Shown here piece by piece: positions 41,860-53,564 of a stretch of DNA of 64,000 bases (its first letter is position 1; each line of letters opens with the position of its first letter). A model generated the notes under the pieces. The model made no database searches. It saw only the letters and a program-made list of their open reading frames with translations, and was not told where the DNA came from. The position numbers and the translations under genes are program-made. This DNA is from Perkinsus olseni. Taxonomy: Eukaryota > Perkinsozoa > Perkinsida. Location: positions 1-64,000 of the forward strand of contig JABANN010000013.1 in the NCBI GenBank assembly GCA_013115125.1, given 5' to 3'.

Positions 41860-43596
41860 CTAATTTCGAGATAAATCGGGCGGATCGATGTACAGGAGCA
41901 AAGGGGGGAACACTTGCAGCGCCAGCACCGCGAGGAGTACTTGGATGGCCCGGAGGATCCGCACCTTCGCTCGGGATTTGACCGCCTCCCAATCGATGTC
42001 GCCTCCGTCGCTCGAGATCACCGAATCTCTATCATCGTCAGATTTGTCCCAGGAAGTAGTGACGACAGTGATGACTGCCGCTTGTGGTAGCGGCTCCACT
42101 TCGTTCGTGGACTCTGCTTCAGGAGAGCTACGCAGCAAGCTCACTGCACTCTCAGGTGAACATGGCTTCACCGCATCATCCCTCGGGCAGGGAGCATATT
42201 GCGTAGCCGAGAAATCCTGCAAGACCTCCTCGAGGTCGCCAGACGGCACAGAGAGATCGCCGCCAATCTCTGAAGGACGCTGTTTCAAGTCATCTCGGAC
42301 GATTCCCCAATCGCTGTCATCCGTAGCGTCGCATGGGCGCTCACCACCAACTAGCAGGGACGTTGGTGGACCAGGCCTTCCTTGCGGTAACGAGAGTGTC
42401 GAGACGGGACTGCTGTCCTCCATCGCTACATCATCACTGCGGCTACTGGTCACATTCCCCTCACCCTTCGAATCAAAGCTCCTCTCCACCACTCCAACCG
42501 GTGGTCCACTCTCAGCATGGGCATGCTCGTCCAGCCTGCCGCTGGGCATCTCGAAACTGCTTGTCTCCACAATGGTCGCCTCACCGTTCGAGTTTTGACA
42601 CCCGACGGAATGCTGTTCGTCTGCTCCGGAAGGGACCATAGCAGACGATGGCTGGCAAGCCTCCTCCACTGAAGCCACTGCCCTCCGAACCTCCTCCTCA
42701 ACGCTCCCTTCAGCATCCCACCCCACAGGATCCACTCCCTCTGCTTCTATCAGGGGGCCTTCGGGAGGCTCCTTTTCTCTTTCTGTGATGCCCTCGCTGG
42801 AATCCTCGCAGTCATCAAGGCACCACCGCAACGACCTCCCCGCCGGAACCTCATAGGTTCCCTCGCTCGCTCGCCGTGCCCTTCCAAGTACCGCCATTCC
42901 CACCGATGGATGTCTCTTCGCAGCAACCGACGCGGCCCGAGGCCTTGTCGGCTGCGTTGTCTGAGACAGTAAAGGGGGGACCAGCAGCTGGTCACCAGCT
43001 ACGCTGCTCGACCTCAATAGCACCTTCTCCTTGAGAGCCTCAACTACAGGAAGGTCCTCGGCTGGCACAATCACCGGCATGCTGCCATCGTTCGAGATAG
43101 CAAAGGACAGAAGGTGATGATTACGGTTGCCACTGCCGCTTCCGGGCTCTCCGCTACCACCTGTGAAGTGATGAGGACAGTATCATGGCATCTCCTCCTC
43201 TCTGCTCACCCTTGGTCGAGGCCTTATCGCTTCCTTCCACCACAGACGCGCTGCCGCCTGCCACAAGTCAGTCTTGAGCGACCAAGTGCCTCCGACGCAC
43301 AGGCCCAAGCCGAGTCGAGTATCCAGAAATTGAACCGGGCTATGATGAGCGAACTCACCTGCAGTATCCTCACTACTATTCCCTCCGCTACTCGGGCTGC
43401 CCCAGAAGTCCTTCTCGGTTTCCCAAGCTAACTTGTCAGCTACCGTCTCGACCTTGGATTCCCTAGGCGACACCGCCTCGCTATTCTCCGAGCCTAGGAG
43501 GTCCACTATCTTCGGCATCAAAAAGGTGCCCAACTGCCCTTGCGTTCTCTGGTTACTCAACAAAACAGCAACATCCTCACAACGTGAGTCACACAT
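41860..43596 (-). CDS. unknown acidic protein with C-terminal membrane segment, two or more exons
   Basis: Not recognised. Exon 1 from the ATG at 43596 (MCDSRCEDVAVLLSNQRTQG) ends at a GTGAGT donor near 43359. The acceptor CACTTCACAG near 43160 continues in frame as GGSGEPGSGSGNRNHH to the main exon. The middle 300 residues are disordered, Ser/Glu/Pro/Asp rich, with TDDSDWGIVRDD and GGDIDWEAVKSRAK as conserved-looking islands. The C-terminus has a hydrophobic segment (IQVLLAVLALQVFPPLLLYI) followed by 9 residues, so it looks tail-anchored. More 5' exons are possible. Confidence 0.6.
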
Positions 43597-43696
43597 CAAA
43601 GTAAATTATCAGGCTCCATGTAAAGTCGTGCGGCTCTCTTGTAGGCAGTATTGAAGGCAACTACGGCAGCGGGTAACCTCGGATGCCTGAGGAACG

Positions 43697-45867
43697 TCAG
43701 TGAGGATCACCGAAGGGTCTCGAGGCGTAGGTAGTCGGGTGGTACGTCGAAAGATCAGTAGGTATGTGCTCCAACGTGCTCTTCATCGACAACAGCACGT
43801 CGAGAAGCTGATCGAATCGTCTCAGCAACCCGGCAGTGAGGTTGTCGGCTCGATGGGCCTGACAGCACTGCCTCGTGCATCACGAATTCCACCAAGCATT
43901 TCCCACCCCAACGGACGACTGTGCTAGGCTTCCGCGTTTCCCCTGTGTCCCTCGACTTGCGATATGCCCGACAGCCTTGAGCGCGTATTCCTGATAGGTT
44001 TCCGTCGATGGGAAGAGACTGCTGCTCAACCTCACTTCAAGAGCACTTCGCTTCCGACAGCAACCGATGAGGTCCACTCCGGCGGAGCGAAGCTGGGTAA
44101 AATCGGCCTGGGACAATCCCGCCAGGGACGTGACGAGGCGCTGAGGATAGCTGCCAATATCGCACTCCAACTGGGATGCGTCCCCGCTACCGAATCCTGT
44201 GGGCTCATCAGTGGTGAGCAGCACAACGCTTTTGCAATGAAGGCAGGCTGTCCCGATTGGCTCCACACCGAGCCTGTAGACATCGGCCGATCCAGCGGAG
44301 CTACGGCAACGTCGCAGCATTCCTCGGCTATGGTGTGGGCCAGACCTGTCAATTCATATAGGACAAAAGGCGGGCAGGAACTGCTTCGCTCCGCTCACGA
44401 ATTTCATCCTGATCTGCAGGAGTGATGGTTCCTCGAAGACGACCTTGCACGTGCCTGACACCACCGTTCGCCTTAATAAAATGTCACCGAGACCCAGCCC
44501 ACTCTGCCAGTAGTAGGAGCACCGGGTCGAAGATAAGGCATCTGTCTACCGCTGGCACCAGGACGGCCGTTAGCCTTGGCAAGGCGCTGCAGATGGCCTA
44601 AGAAACCTGGGTTCGAGCCTTTCCTCCAGCTCAGGAGAAAGAAAGCTGCCGCCAGAAAGTCACTAACCTCCAGCATCATAACTGAATTGACTTTCTGTTT
44701 CTCACTCCTCGGATGTGGCAAGACTCGTTCCCGTCCTGAAACACCACACCCTACTGGGCGGTCGAATAGTGTTTGCCGGTTTACCCCTAGACCTCAGGAA
44801 CGGCTCGACTGCCAGAAGGACGTCAACGAGAGGCTGGAAGGACGCTACTATGTGAGACTCTTCTTCGTATCTGATGGGAATGAGGGACAGAGGATAGGCC
44901 GCCGCTGTTGACGGGCAGCCTACAGCCAGGTCTTCTCGAACTCGACCCAGGCTTGCCACATCTCCGAAATACATTTGACGGCAATTTTGGACGTGTTCCC
45001 GGACACGTACGCAGCCAGGGGGCCCCGAACCTCATTATACCTGCGTTACATCACCTACAGCCCGGAACAACAACAGTGGCCAACTACTTCACCAGGAGCC
45101 GGTTCCGCAGCAGGAGCAGTTGGGGGTCGCGAGACTGGACGAGTCCGTTGATAACCTGGGGGACAGTATTGTGCCGAATCGGCACTGCCGATTGCGGGAT
45201 TCCCGTATTAATATCGTTTTTCCACTATTATCGGTTCCCGGGTACAGCGTGTCGAAGCGGAACACGAGTGAGCCCGCGCGTGAGCATCCGTTGACTGACC
45301 TCGGAGTCCTCCATTGCTATCGCAGCTCGCAGTACATCAGGAACGAGAAGCCTAGGCTGATCAGGGGCGTTCTCAGAGAACAGGGCCTAGGTTAATTGAG
45401 TGATCCTGATACCAGACCTCGGAGACCCCACCTTGAAGCGCAACGGAATGCTGTCCCGACCGGTGAAGGCAGGGGATGTCTCCAGAGGCACATTTTGGTC
45501 GATGACATACCTGCAGGATCACCTTTCATGGCTGATCGGCTCACTGGGGGCAGCCGTTACCTTTCGAGATTGATCAGACTTTCTTCTAGCGAGTCTAGAT
45601 GTTTCGACTCCCCAAGCTCTCGTCTCAATGCTAAGCACGACAGGCCGGCAGGGAGGGTGGGGGCAGCAGAAGTAGATGCAGAAGGCATGTAAGAGAACAC
45701 TCCTGCCTCGAGCATTGACACAACGCTTCACTAACATCGGGGTTGCTCGGTAGTGTTCTCCTGAGCTCCAGTAGCGCTCCCGGGGTCGATTCAAAAGCAC
45801 GGGAGAGTCTATCGAATACCGACAGGGAATCTTGCGCAGTTGCAATGCGAGAGAAGCGTTGGTACAT
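43697..45867 (-). CDS. unknown multi-exon protein, helical, conserved-looking
   Basis: Not recognised. Likely start MYQRFSRIATAQDSLSVFDR at 45867. Several exons read well when short GT-AG introns are removed: VINGLVQSRDPQLLLLRNRL joined to LVKYNEVRGPLAAYVSG, NTSKIAVKCISEMWQAW, then YEEESHIVASFQPLVDVLLA, KQKVNSVMMLE, RLAKANGRPGASGRQMPYLR, GDILLRRTVVSGTCKVVFEE, YPQRLVTSLAGLSQADFTQL, and a C-terminus RFDQLLDVLLSMKSTLEH... ending SRPFGDPH. The composition (Leu-rich helices) suits a helical-repeat or scaffold protein. Exon order follows the DNA, but several joins are not settled. It is divergently arranged with RPL10A across about 380 bases. Confidence 0.5.
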
Positions 45868-46250
45868 TCGCTACTGGCGAGAGCAGCGCCCGGCACCCGA
45901 CCTGCCCATCCGCCCTGTCTGGTTCTTGTAGTCGTAGTAGCTACTGTAGTAGTATCGCCGACAGTCCACTGACAGCTGCATGGGAATCAACGTCGATTCC
46001 TCAGAGTCCGCAGGTTCATTCTGGTTTCGATAATCATCCTACTTCCCTCCTCTTTTACAATCATATCAGGGCTGAAGCTACGGTCAATATCATAAGGAAC
46101 CTACCCCACAAGTCGTCGATGACCAAGCTGATGACCCGGCCGAGGATGCGCGTATCTCTCGCTCGCCCTGGTAATCGATAGCTAATTTCGTCACGTAAGG
46201 CCGGGTGCGAAGTCCACCACGAGTGAAGACAACATCACCCTGTCGACACC
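45868..46250. promoter_or_regulatory. shared upstream region between the unknown gene and RPL10A
   Basis: About 380 bases between divergently oriented genes, so it likely carries both promoters. It holds a GTAG/CTAC-rich patch at 45927-45954 with short inverted repeats. No TATA-like box is obvious. Confidence 0.4.
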
Positions 46251-47102
46251 ATGAGCAAGCTCTCTATCGACAACCTGAAGACTGCTATTGCCGCCATCCT
46301 GGAGGCCTCCCAGGAGAAGCCCAGGAACTTCTTGGAGACTGTTGAGCTCCAGGTAGTACTACCCTTAGGGAGCGCAGGCGCATGGGAGAGGGGAGGGAGG
46401 GGCGAATGATGCTTTCAGAAACTTGAATGCCGATGCTTACCGTTGGTAGAGCGCATGCTGGATAAAATCTCACTGACGTTCTTCTCTCTTTACCATCTTG
46501 TGGCTCGGGTCGCCTGAGGTTGACATTACTATTATCGTTTTCACTTTCAGGTCGGACTCAAGGATTACGATACCCAGCGTGACAAGCGTTTCTCCGGTAC
46601 CGTGAAGCTTCCCCACGTTCCCCGCCCCAACATGAAGATCTGCGTCTTGGGTGACGCCGTCCACTGTGACGAGGCCGCCAAGATCGGCGTTGAGTTCATG
46701 AGCGTTGATGATCTAAAGAAGCTCAACAAGAACAAGAAGCTCGTGAAGAAGCTCGCCAACAAGTACGACGCCTTCCTGGCTTCCCAGGTGTTGATCCCCC
46801 AGATCCCCCGTTTATTGGGACCTGGTCTTAACAAGGCCGGTAAGTTCCCTACCCTCATCACCCATAACGACGATATGTCCAAGAAGATCCTTGACATGAA
46901 GTCCAACGTTAAGTTCCAGCTTAAGAAGGTCCTCTGCATGGGTGTTGCCATCGGTAACGTTGGCATGACCGCTGACGAGCTCAAGCAGAACTCTTTGATG
47001 AGTATCAACTTCCTCGTCTCTCTTCTTAAGAAGAACTGGAACAACGTGAAGACTCTTCACATCAAGTCTACTATGGGCCCCGTCCAGCGTATCTACGGTT
47101 AA
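46251..47102 (+). CDS. RPL10A: ribosomal protein uL1 (L10a)
   Basis: Large-subunit ribosomal protein of the L1 stalk, which guides E-site tRNA. Two exons: 46251-46352 and 46551-47102, with a 198-nt intron (GTAGTA...CTTTCAG). The product is 217 aa, the usual eukaryotic length. The start [20 protein letters not shown] matches the family, followed by [40 protein letters not shown] and KAGKFPTL, the L1 signature. The end MGPVQRIYG is also typical. Codons are strongly C-ending (AAG, CTC, GCC, ATC), unlike most neighbours, which fits high expression. The gene looks intact. Confidence 0.97.
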
Positions 47103-47892
47103 GCTGTGATGGTGAGCCTTGCTGGGTGATTATCCTAACGGGTTATTAGCAGTCTTCGGTGCACCAGTCACTGAGGCCTCGATGGCCCTATACTGGGAGA
47201 TGTTTGTTCGTCACCAGACCGAAGAACTTTGATGATTTGCGTTGTTAAACTGCGTCTTACTTGTCGGGAATGATGAACCTCCTGTGAGGGCGGAGATGAG
47301 GACAAACAATTTACCACCTTGTCTGAGCCGATCTCCGGATCGGATGACGACAAAACTTTGTCATGCATCACCAACTGATCCGCTCTTGTACCACTGCTTC
47401 TTGGGAGAGGAGATTGGATAAAGAAACTGTCTTTCGAGCTGAATGGGAAGTATACCGCCTCGGTGTTATTTTTGGCGAGATGTCGTACGGATGGGGCCAG
47501 TAGGTTTGTCTACTGATCGATGTCGTTGCGCATGGTGTATGAGAGACCACGGTAGTGGTCACTGCCACGCTTTCCGTGTACCCTCGGTAGAAGTTACTGT
47601 CGCACTGCCATGCATGAGACGATGTTTTTATTACCTCTCCTGATGTTGAGTTGCGCTAAGGATCGGTGAGTTCTGTGGTGGGAGTCATGCCGACTTGGAT
47701 ACAATGACAATTGATACAGTGTCTGAGAAGACGGCCGAGATGAACGGCAGCGCAGTGGCCTCCTCGAGTAGTGGGTCTTCGACTGTACATTAGCCATCAT
47801 GTCGGTGCTGCTCAGGTTCGTCCAGCCCTCAGGAGGTATCCGGAGGGCAGCATTGGCGAACCTTCGTAGATCACAGCACGGAGTCTGGGGTT
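47103..47892. other. RPL10A 3' flank and upstream region of next gene
   Basis: No supported gene in the first 690 bases. At 47799 an ATG opens a short frame (MSVLLRFVQPSGGIRR) that looks like a mitochondrial presequence but runs in a different frame from the gene at 47893. It could be a 5' exon or chance. Confidence 0.35.
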
Positions 47893-49836
47893 GTGGACAA
47901 GGGCAGGTCGGCCCCTGTGGAGGTCGAGATGGTATCGTCGTCGATGGGATTTGGTACGATGCCGAACCTGTGGAAGGCCGAAGAGCCTCTGCAGCCGCCG
48001 ATTCAACGCAGTGCTACCTATACGAGTAGTGATGCTTTTGGTAGTATGGGGGACCTGAGGGACACTCGGGCCAGCATCCAGAGCGCCCCTGGGGTGTCTA
48101 CAATGCAGTACGGACGAAATAGTTTTTTCACGGCCGACTCGCCTGCGATGGAGTTGAGAGGCTACAACGGTGCCAACGACTCTATGCGGAAATCGACGGC
48201 GATGGGGAGAGGGTTTGACTCGGCTCGGCACGGCACCCCGGCTAGGGCAGCCACGAGGTCCCTGCTGGACGAGGCTCCTGCTAGGGGGGCGGCAACTCAC
48301 AGCCACGCCCCTCGGGATATGTTCTTCGGGGAGTCCGGTGGTGCTACGAATGGGAGGCGATCGGGGTTAGAGTTTGAGACAGGGCAGATTGGATTCGGCG
48401 GAGTGAACCAAATGGAGAGCAGGACCTTGTCCTTCGATGATGATGGTGATTCACTGAACTGGGGTGCTCAGTCGATACCCCCTACCCCAGCATCATTTGC
48501 CAGCCTGGATACCACCGCTCGGCACAGCGGTTGGGGGCAGATCGCCTCGGGAGAGCCTACGAGGACGCCGGCCCCCTCGGGGGAGTCTGCGGATTTGACG
48601 GGTTGGGCGGAGGCGGTGGATGAAGAATCGGTGATAGCCGAGACGGATGAGAATGGCCTGAGGGAGTGGGCGAAGGCGACGGACAGCTTCAGTCGGGCAG
48701 GTAGCACGAGGAGTGTGGCAACGAGGGACAATGGAGTCTCCTGTGACAGTCCGTGGAGGAGGTCAGCGACGGCTCCGTCGGATGCAAGGTTCGACCTTGG
48801 ATTCGATGGCGTCGATGAGTGGCCCCGAGCGCCCTTCGATACCCCCATGAGCACCTCTGCCTGGGGTGACAGCCCAGTGGACGGATGGCCGGGTACTGTC
48901 GCTAGGAGCCTCGACTTCAGCACGGCTGGTGATCTATCCAACGCTAATGGAAGGGCTCGACACCATCGGCATCATCATCGTCATAGCAAGCATCGTCATA
49001 AGGTTAGTGTGTCCCCACCGATAGACCTAGGCTCGGACGACAAGCCGCTTACGAGGAGCGCGCTTCAACCTTGGAAGCCGCCACAGGCACCCAAGCATGA
49101 CGGGCATCAGGGCTCGATCTCAGCGCAGTTGAAAAGGGTATCAACTTCGATCACAGGCCAGTGGGACGCCTTCAAGGTCAGCGTGCTTGGCCGGAGGTCG
49201 TCTCGGGGCGAGGGTCTTCGGCAGAGTTCATTCTGTTCTGAGATGGAAGACTATCTGTATCTATTGGAGATGACTGAGCATATACCGTCAGTAAGGCAGA
49301 TGGTCATTGAGCCGTGGGCGAAGTACTTTGCATTCAAGATGGAGCTCCCAGAGGTGGCTCAGGAGGAGGAGGAATCTTTGGACTCTGTGGAAAATCTTCC
49401 GAGTGCGGTTGAGGATACTCGGCCGACAGAACCTAAAAAGGAGCGTAGAGTGTTCGTCAGTATATTATCCTATCCAGCCACTCTGCCCCGGCCCAACTCC
49501 CTTGAGGTCAGGTTAGTCCGCAGCGACCAGTCGGAGATCCTCTCAATGGCCTTTGCGTCTCGAGGAGAGCCGCTCTCGGTCGAGGTGCCGGCGGACGCCC
49601 CTCCTAACTTCCTCATAGAGCTCATCTTCGGTGGCTGCGAGCTGGTGGCGCGGTACCAGTGGGCTGCGGCGATTGCCTGTCCTGGTGCTCCTCTAGAGGC
49701 TCTTTTGGAGAAGAGAGGGAGGCCGGAGGACCAATTTGGATTGGACGAAGATCCTCAAAAGAGTATATTTGCTTCCTTTAAGATTGCTTATGTTACCGAC
49801 CAGAATTTTCGACAGTCTGTTTCTTCCCCTATGTAG
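47893..49836 (+). CDS. unknown protein with regularly spaced tryptophans (about 640 aa)
   Basis: Not recognised. The frame is open from an AG near 47815. The first in-frame ATG is at 47929 (MVSSSMGFGTMPNLW), so either that is the start or a 5' exon exists. Residues of about 180-340 hold Trp in short acidic/Ser contexts at steps of about 21-29 and then shorter: LNWGAQS, SGWGQIA, TGWAEAV, REWAKAT, SPWRRSA, DEWPRAP, SAWGDSP and DGWPGTV. Such GW/WG arrays can act as docking peptides in other proteins. A His/Arg run follows (RARHHRHHHRHSKHRHK). The last 250 residues look folded: EMEDYLYLLEMTEHIPSVRQ, then a beta-rich part VFVSILSYPATLPRPNSLEV and FLIELIFGGCELVARYQW. Function unknown. Confidence 0.6.
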   Translation: MDKGRSAPVEVEMVSSSMGFGTMPNLWKAEEPLQPPIQRSATYTSSDAFGSMGDLRDTRASIQSAPGVSTMQYGRNSFFTADSPAMELRGYNGANDSMRKSTAMGRGFDSARHGTPARAATRSLLDEAPARGAATHSHAPRDMFFGESGGATNGRRSGLEFETGQIGFGGVNQMESRTLSFDDDGDSLNWGAQSIPPTPASFASLDTTARHSGWGQIASGEPTRTPAPSGESADLTGWAEAVDEESVIAETDENGLREWAKATDSFSRAGSTRSVATRDNGVSCDSPWRRSATAPSDARFDLGFDGVDEWPRAPFDTPMSTSAWGDSPVDGWPGTVARSLDFSTAGDLSNANGRARHHRHHHRHSKHRHKVSVSPPIDLGSDDKPLTRSALQPWKPPQAPKHDGHQGSISAQLKRVSTSITGQWDAFKVSVLGRRSSRGEGLRQSSFCSEMEDYLYLLEMTEHIPSVRQMVIEPWAKYFAFKMELPEVAQEEEESLDSVENLPSAVEDTRPTEPKKERRVFVSILSYPATLPRPNSLEVRLVRSDQSEILSMAFASRGEPLSVEVPADAPPNFLIELIFGGCELVARYQWAAAIACPGAPLEALLEKRGRPEDQFGLDEDPQKSIFASFKIAYVTDQNFRQSVSSPM

Positions 49837-50188
49837 CCAAGATGTGGGTGCAGCGTTGGGGAATGACCAGCCTCGAGCTTGGGTGCGCCCGTCAGGTTTT
49901 TTTCTTTGCCGTATGAACCTTTTGACGGAGGTCATCAATTTCGGAATTATTCCCGTAGATAAATTCTCTTTTCGAGATATCTTCGTCCGAAATGGTAGTA
50001 CGGGGGAGGGAAGGCTGGAGAGGGTTTGTCGGTTGCCCTAGGGATTGCGGTAGAGCCTTCGGCAGGAAAGGCGTCCCAGCTGAGGGCTGCTCCATTGGGT
50101 CACGCATGTCACCCGCGAATTTTCTCTTCGACGCTGGTGGCGCTTCGCTCCGCTCTAACGAGTCTGTGTCTTGGCAGAGTCACCCGAG

Positions 50189-53100
50189 ATGGAAGAATTT
50201 TCGTTCTCTGAGCAGGAAGACAACGGCTCGAGGAATTTGGAGGTGCGGATCCAGCCCGAATCTTCCACGGTGCCACCAGGTAATGCCGCTATGCTGCTCC
50301 CGGCGGCATCCACGGACCTTTCCTCGGCTGCCAAGCACGGTGTGCACGATCAATGTCGGTATACGAACGACCTTTCGACAGTTGCGACTGAGCCGTGGGC
50401 GAGATGGCCTCCAAACTGCCTCGCTAGAGCTTTGAATCTACGGGGCATCTAGACGCGCGAGGACTGGGTTGGTGTCGTTTCGACGATCACCGTCCTGAGT
50501 CCGACACTTCCTGACTGGCGACTTGGCAACTCGGCAATCTGCCGCGAGCTCGCCGAACGGGAATGGGGGCAGAGCCCGTCCTCGCCTTCTAGAGCTAATC
50601 AGCCTTACCTTAGGTGCCAGTTTGAGTGTGAGGGTCGAGGTTCGTGCTACGGACCCTGCACCTGAAGGAGGCCCCTTCGAGACCTTCTACGACGTCCATC
50701 TAGGCGGCAGGAATACCCCAGCGCGGCTACACCTCATGGGTGAGTTTCTTGGGAATCCTGTACTCCCGGTGATGTTCAGAGCTGCAACGTTAGGGACGTT
50801 TGTGAAGCAAGAGCTGGAGATGGTAGTTGAAGGAGCGGACCCGGGCACTGTGGACTTAGGCCAGGTGGGGCTCCTTCACCCCATGGCCGAGACAGACCAG
50901 GGATTCATCAGGTCTACTGTGGCTTGCGGAAGACTGTTAAGGTTCGCTTGGTGAATAAAGGGCCACTCACCCTCCCTTTCTCCACCTCCCTCGAGAAGGC
51001 GGACGAGGTTCCGCCTGGAGTTATCGAAGCGTCTCCTATTAATGGTGTTGTGAAGGTGGGAGGAGAGCCTACCGGATGTTGGAAATATGTCCTGTGCAGG
51101 CCTTCGATACCACCTCCATCCACGTTTCATTTCGACCGCCGAAGTAAGTATTCGGGGCTCAGAGTATCATACCATCTCATACGTAACTCTCACGCCCGCG
51201 CGTGGGCAAGGCTTATTCTAAAACCATCATCTAGTGGCTACTTGGGAATTTCAAAGCATTGGCTCCGGCCATGTGAAGACTACGTCCCAGCCCACAGGGA
51301 CGAGCCCAGCGTCATACAGCTTCTTCGAATCAACGTTACCTTCTCTAGCCCGAGGAGGCATGCATTGCCTTAGATATACAGAACGGAAAGGGTTCAAGTG
51401 CACGAGGGCCGCCCAGGAGATCATCAATCAATACCAGTGCCAAGTGAAGGTTGAATCCGAGGACCTGCTGGACTACCAGCTCACCCTTCCTGTGGTTGGA
51501 AGTAGCATTGTAAGCGAGGTCCTGACGGGTCGATCACGCTATAGAGCATCTCTCAGGTACCGACTCTCTCAGTCTCGCCTTCTTCCCTGGACTTTGGCGG
51601 CTGCCCTGTGTAATATAGTCGCCTGATAGATTGCACACGTTTGAATTTCAGGGGTGACCGTAGAGATATTGTTCTGACACTGCGTAATGAGCATGCCTCG
51701 CTTCCGATCGATTGGGCTGTTCGAAGCGTCTCCCACATAAACGTCAGGCCGTCTTCTGGAAAGATAGTACTATGATTTGGGTGGAGCTGAGCTTTTCGCT
51801 TCTAACGAGCGTAGCCGCAGTGTCGCCAACTTGTCGTCTTTTCCCCTTTGGTTCTGGGTTGCTATTTTGAGGAAAGATATACTTATGGTCACCCCACCAC
51901 TTTTGTGCTCGTCGCTTGTCAACGGCTGCACGTTCGTGAGCAACCCCACCTTCTGCCATTAAAGACTTCCGATAGATGTAACCCCAATCCTGCGCCTTGA
52001 GGCACACAGTTGCTAAGTGACGCCAGGTTCCAAGGCTCGGAATCCATCTCTTCGCGAGGTTGCCTGCCTCGTAGCGTGTTGTTCTTGTGATGGGAGTGAT
52101 GCTCTGGTGGCCTCATTGTTAGTTTTAGGGACCGCTCTCGACGCAGGAGGCTGTGGTTACTTTTTCTCCCAAGTCCCTGGGCAATCATCAGCGCGATATC
52201 AGCATCATGTACTGCAACAAGCTATATAGTGTGAAGGTGTATGCTATTGGATGGGGAGAGGTGGCTAGAGGGCCTGGACAGAAGCAACGGCATGGGCTGG
52301 AGGCGATCCCTGAGGACTTTGCTCCGGACTATAAGTTCGTTGATCAAGATGAAGTGAAAGCGCAGCGAGCAGCTGCTGCCGCTATGGTAAAGGAAGGAGC
52401 CAGGCCGATTACTCTGACCAGGATAATGAAGAGCAAATCTACTAGTAGGCTCTTGGGCGGTAGATGACCCTGCCGAGCTGGCTGTGATGGTGTGTGTGCC
52501 CCTAATTAGATTGCTCGTTGAAGGGGTCTGTAGGTCTTCGTAGGTATGGACCACGCTGAGTCCTCGATGCTCCTGAGGAGTGTGCTGCTGGAGCGAACTG
52601 GAGATACAACACAATATGCGCTCTCACCAAGCGGCATGCAGGAACATATACGGAATAAGACATTCTATAACGAGAGCATTAGGAAAGCGGCGAGAGAGGG
52701 CAAGAAAGCAAGATCTGCGGGAGAAGTGGATATCTTCGGTGCTGGTGACGTTGACCTGGGAATGTATAGGAAGCTCAGGAGCCCGCGGTTATCAGTGGAC
52801 GAGATACTCCACGATGAGCTATACCAGCTCAAGTTGGTTGATGGTGGTGGGGAAGGCCATCGTGGGGTGACTGGTCTGCTGTGGGTCTGTTCCCTCCACG
52901 ACCTGCTTTGTGATTAGAGGGCGTTAGGTACCAACATGATGGGATGGAGTTATTATCTGAGAAGCATGAGCCGGCTCCACTGACACAGGTGGAGGCAGCT
53001 CCCGTGACGGTAGGAGCAATGGGAGCTTGGGAGTGTCACTGCTTCCTACAGGCGGATGGTTCGGCGTTGGAGATCAACTCCGGCGTGGGCGGGGACGATC

Positions 53101-53279
53101 CTTGCGAATCGCATGAGGCTGTCTAATAACGTAAGGCCTCGCCTCATCCTCGCTGGAGTATCTGTCGAGGTTTCAGGCTCAGAACCGCGGGTTCCTGTCG
53201 CTCTAGACTGTGCAAGCGCCTCCAGCATGCACCGAGAGTCGCTGTTGTTGCTGTGTAGCATACATAGTATACATGGATA
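50189..53279 (+). CDS. ASH/MSP-domain (HYDIN/CFAP-like) ciliary protein, multi-exon
   Basis: Likely axonemal protein. ASH (ASPM-SPD2-Hydin) modules of about 100 aa are recognisable by strand patterns. After MEEFSFSEQEDNGSRN, the segment LEVRIQPESSTVPPG begins the first. Further on, VDLGQVGLLHP and VKVRLVNKGPLTLPFSTSLE form the typical start and N-x-G strand of another. Then IVLTLRNEHASLPIDWAVRS and INVRPSSGKI, and VVTFSPKSLGNHQRDISIMY with VKVYAIGWGEV, the F-x-P and G-x-G strands. The C-terminal part is helical (IRNKTFYNESIRKAAREGKK; SVDEILHDELYQLKL), ending VRPRLILAGVSVEVSGSEPR. About eight exons; some joins are unsettled. CTTGGCAG lies just before the ATG. This supports a flagellated life stage. 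Which CFAP it corresponds to is not clear. Confidence 0.65.
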
Positions 53280-53564
53280 GAGCATGGAGTATTGATATTA
53301 TCGTTGTATACTAAGATGAGCTCTCATAACCGCTATCGTGTGTGGTTGGGTTACTGGTCTGGTATGGGCTCTAAGAAGGTCGTGGGGCGCGACCTTCGAC
53401 CTTCACAACTTGAATGGCGCGATAGTTTAACGCGTAGTATAGAAGTTCCCATGATGTGTTGCTGTACAAAAGCTGTCTCTTGTTGGAACGCGTATGGCCG
53501 AGGGTGCACTGTTGCTCACTGTTGAAAGAAGTCGGATTTCTTTTGCGGTCTAGTTTATTCAGCT

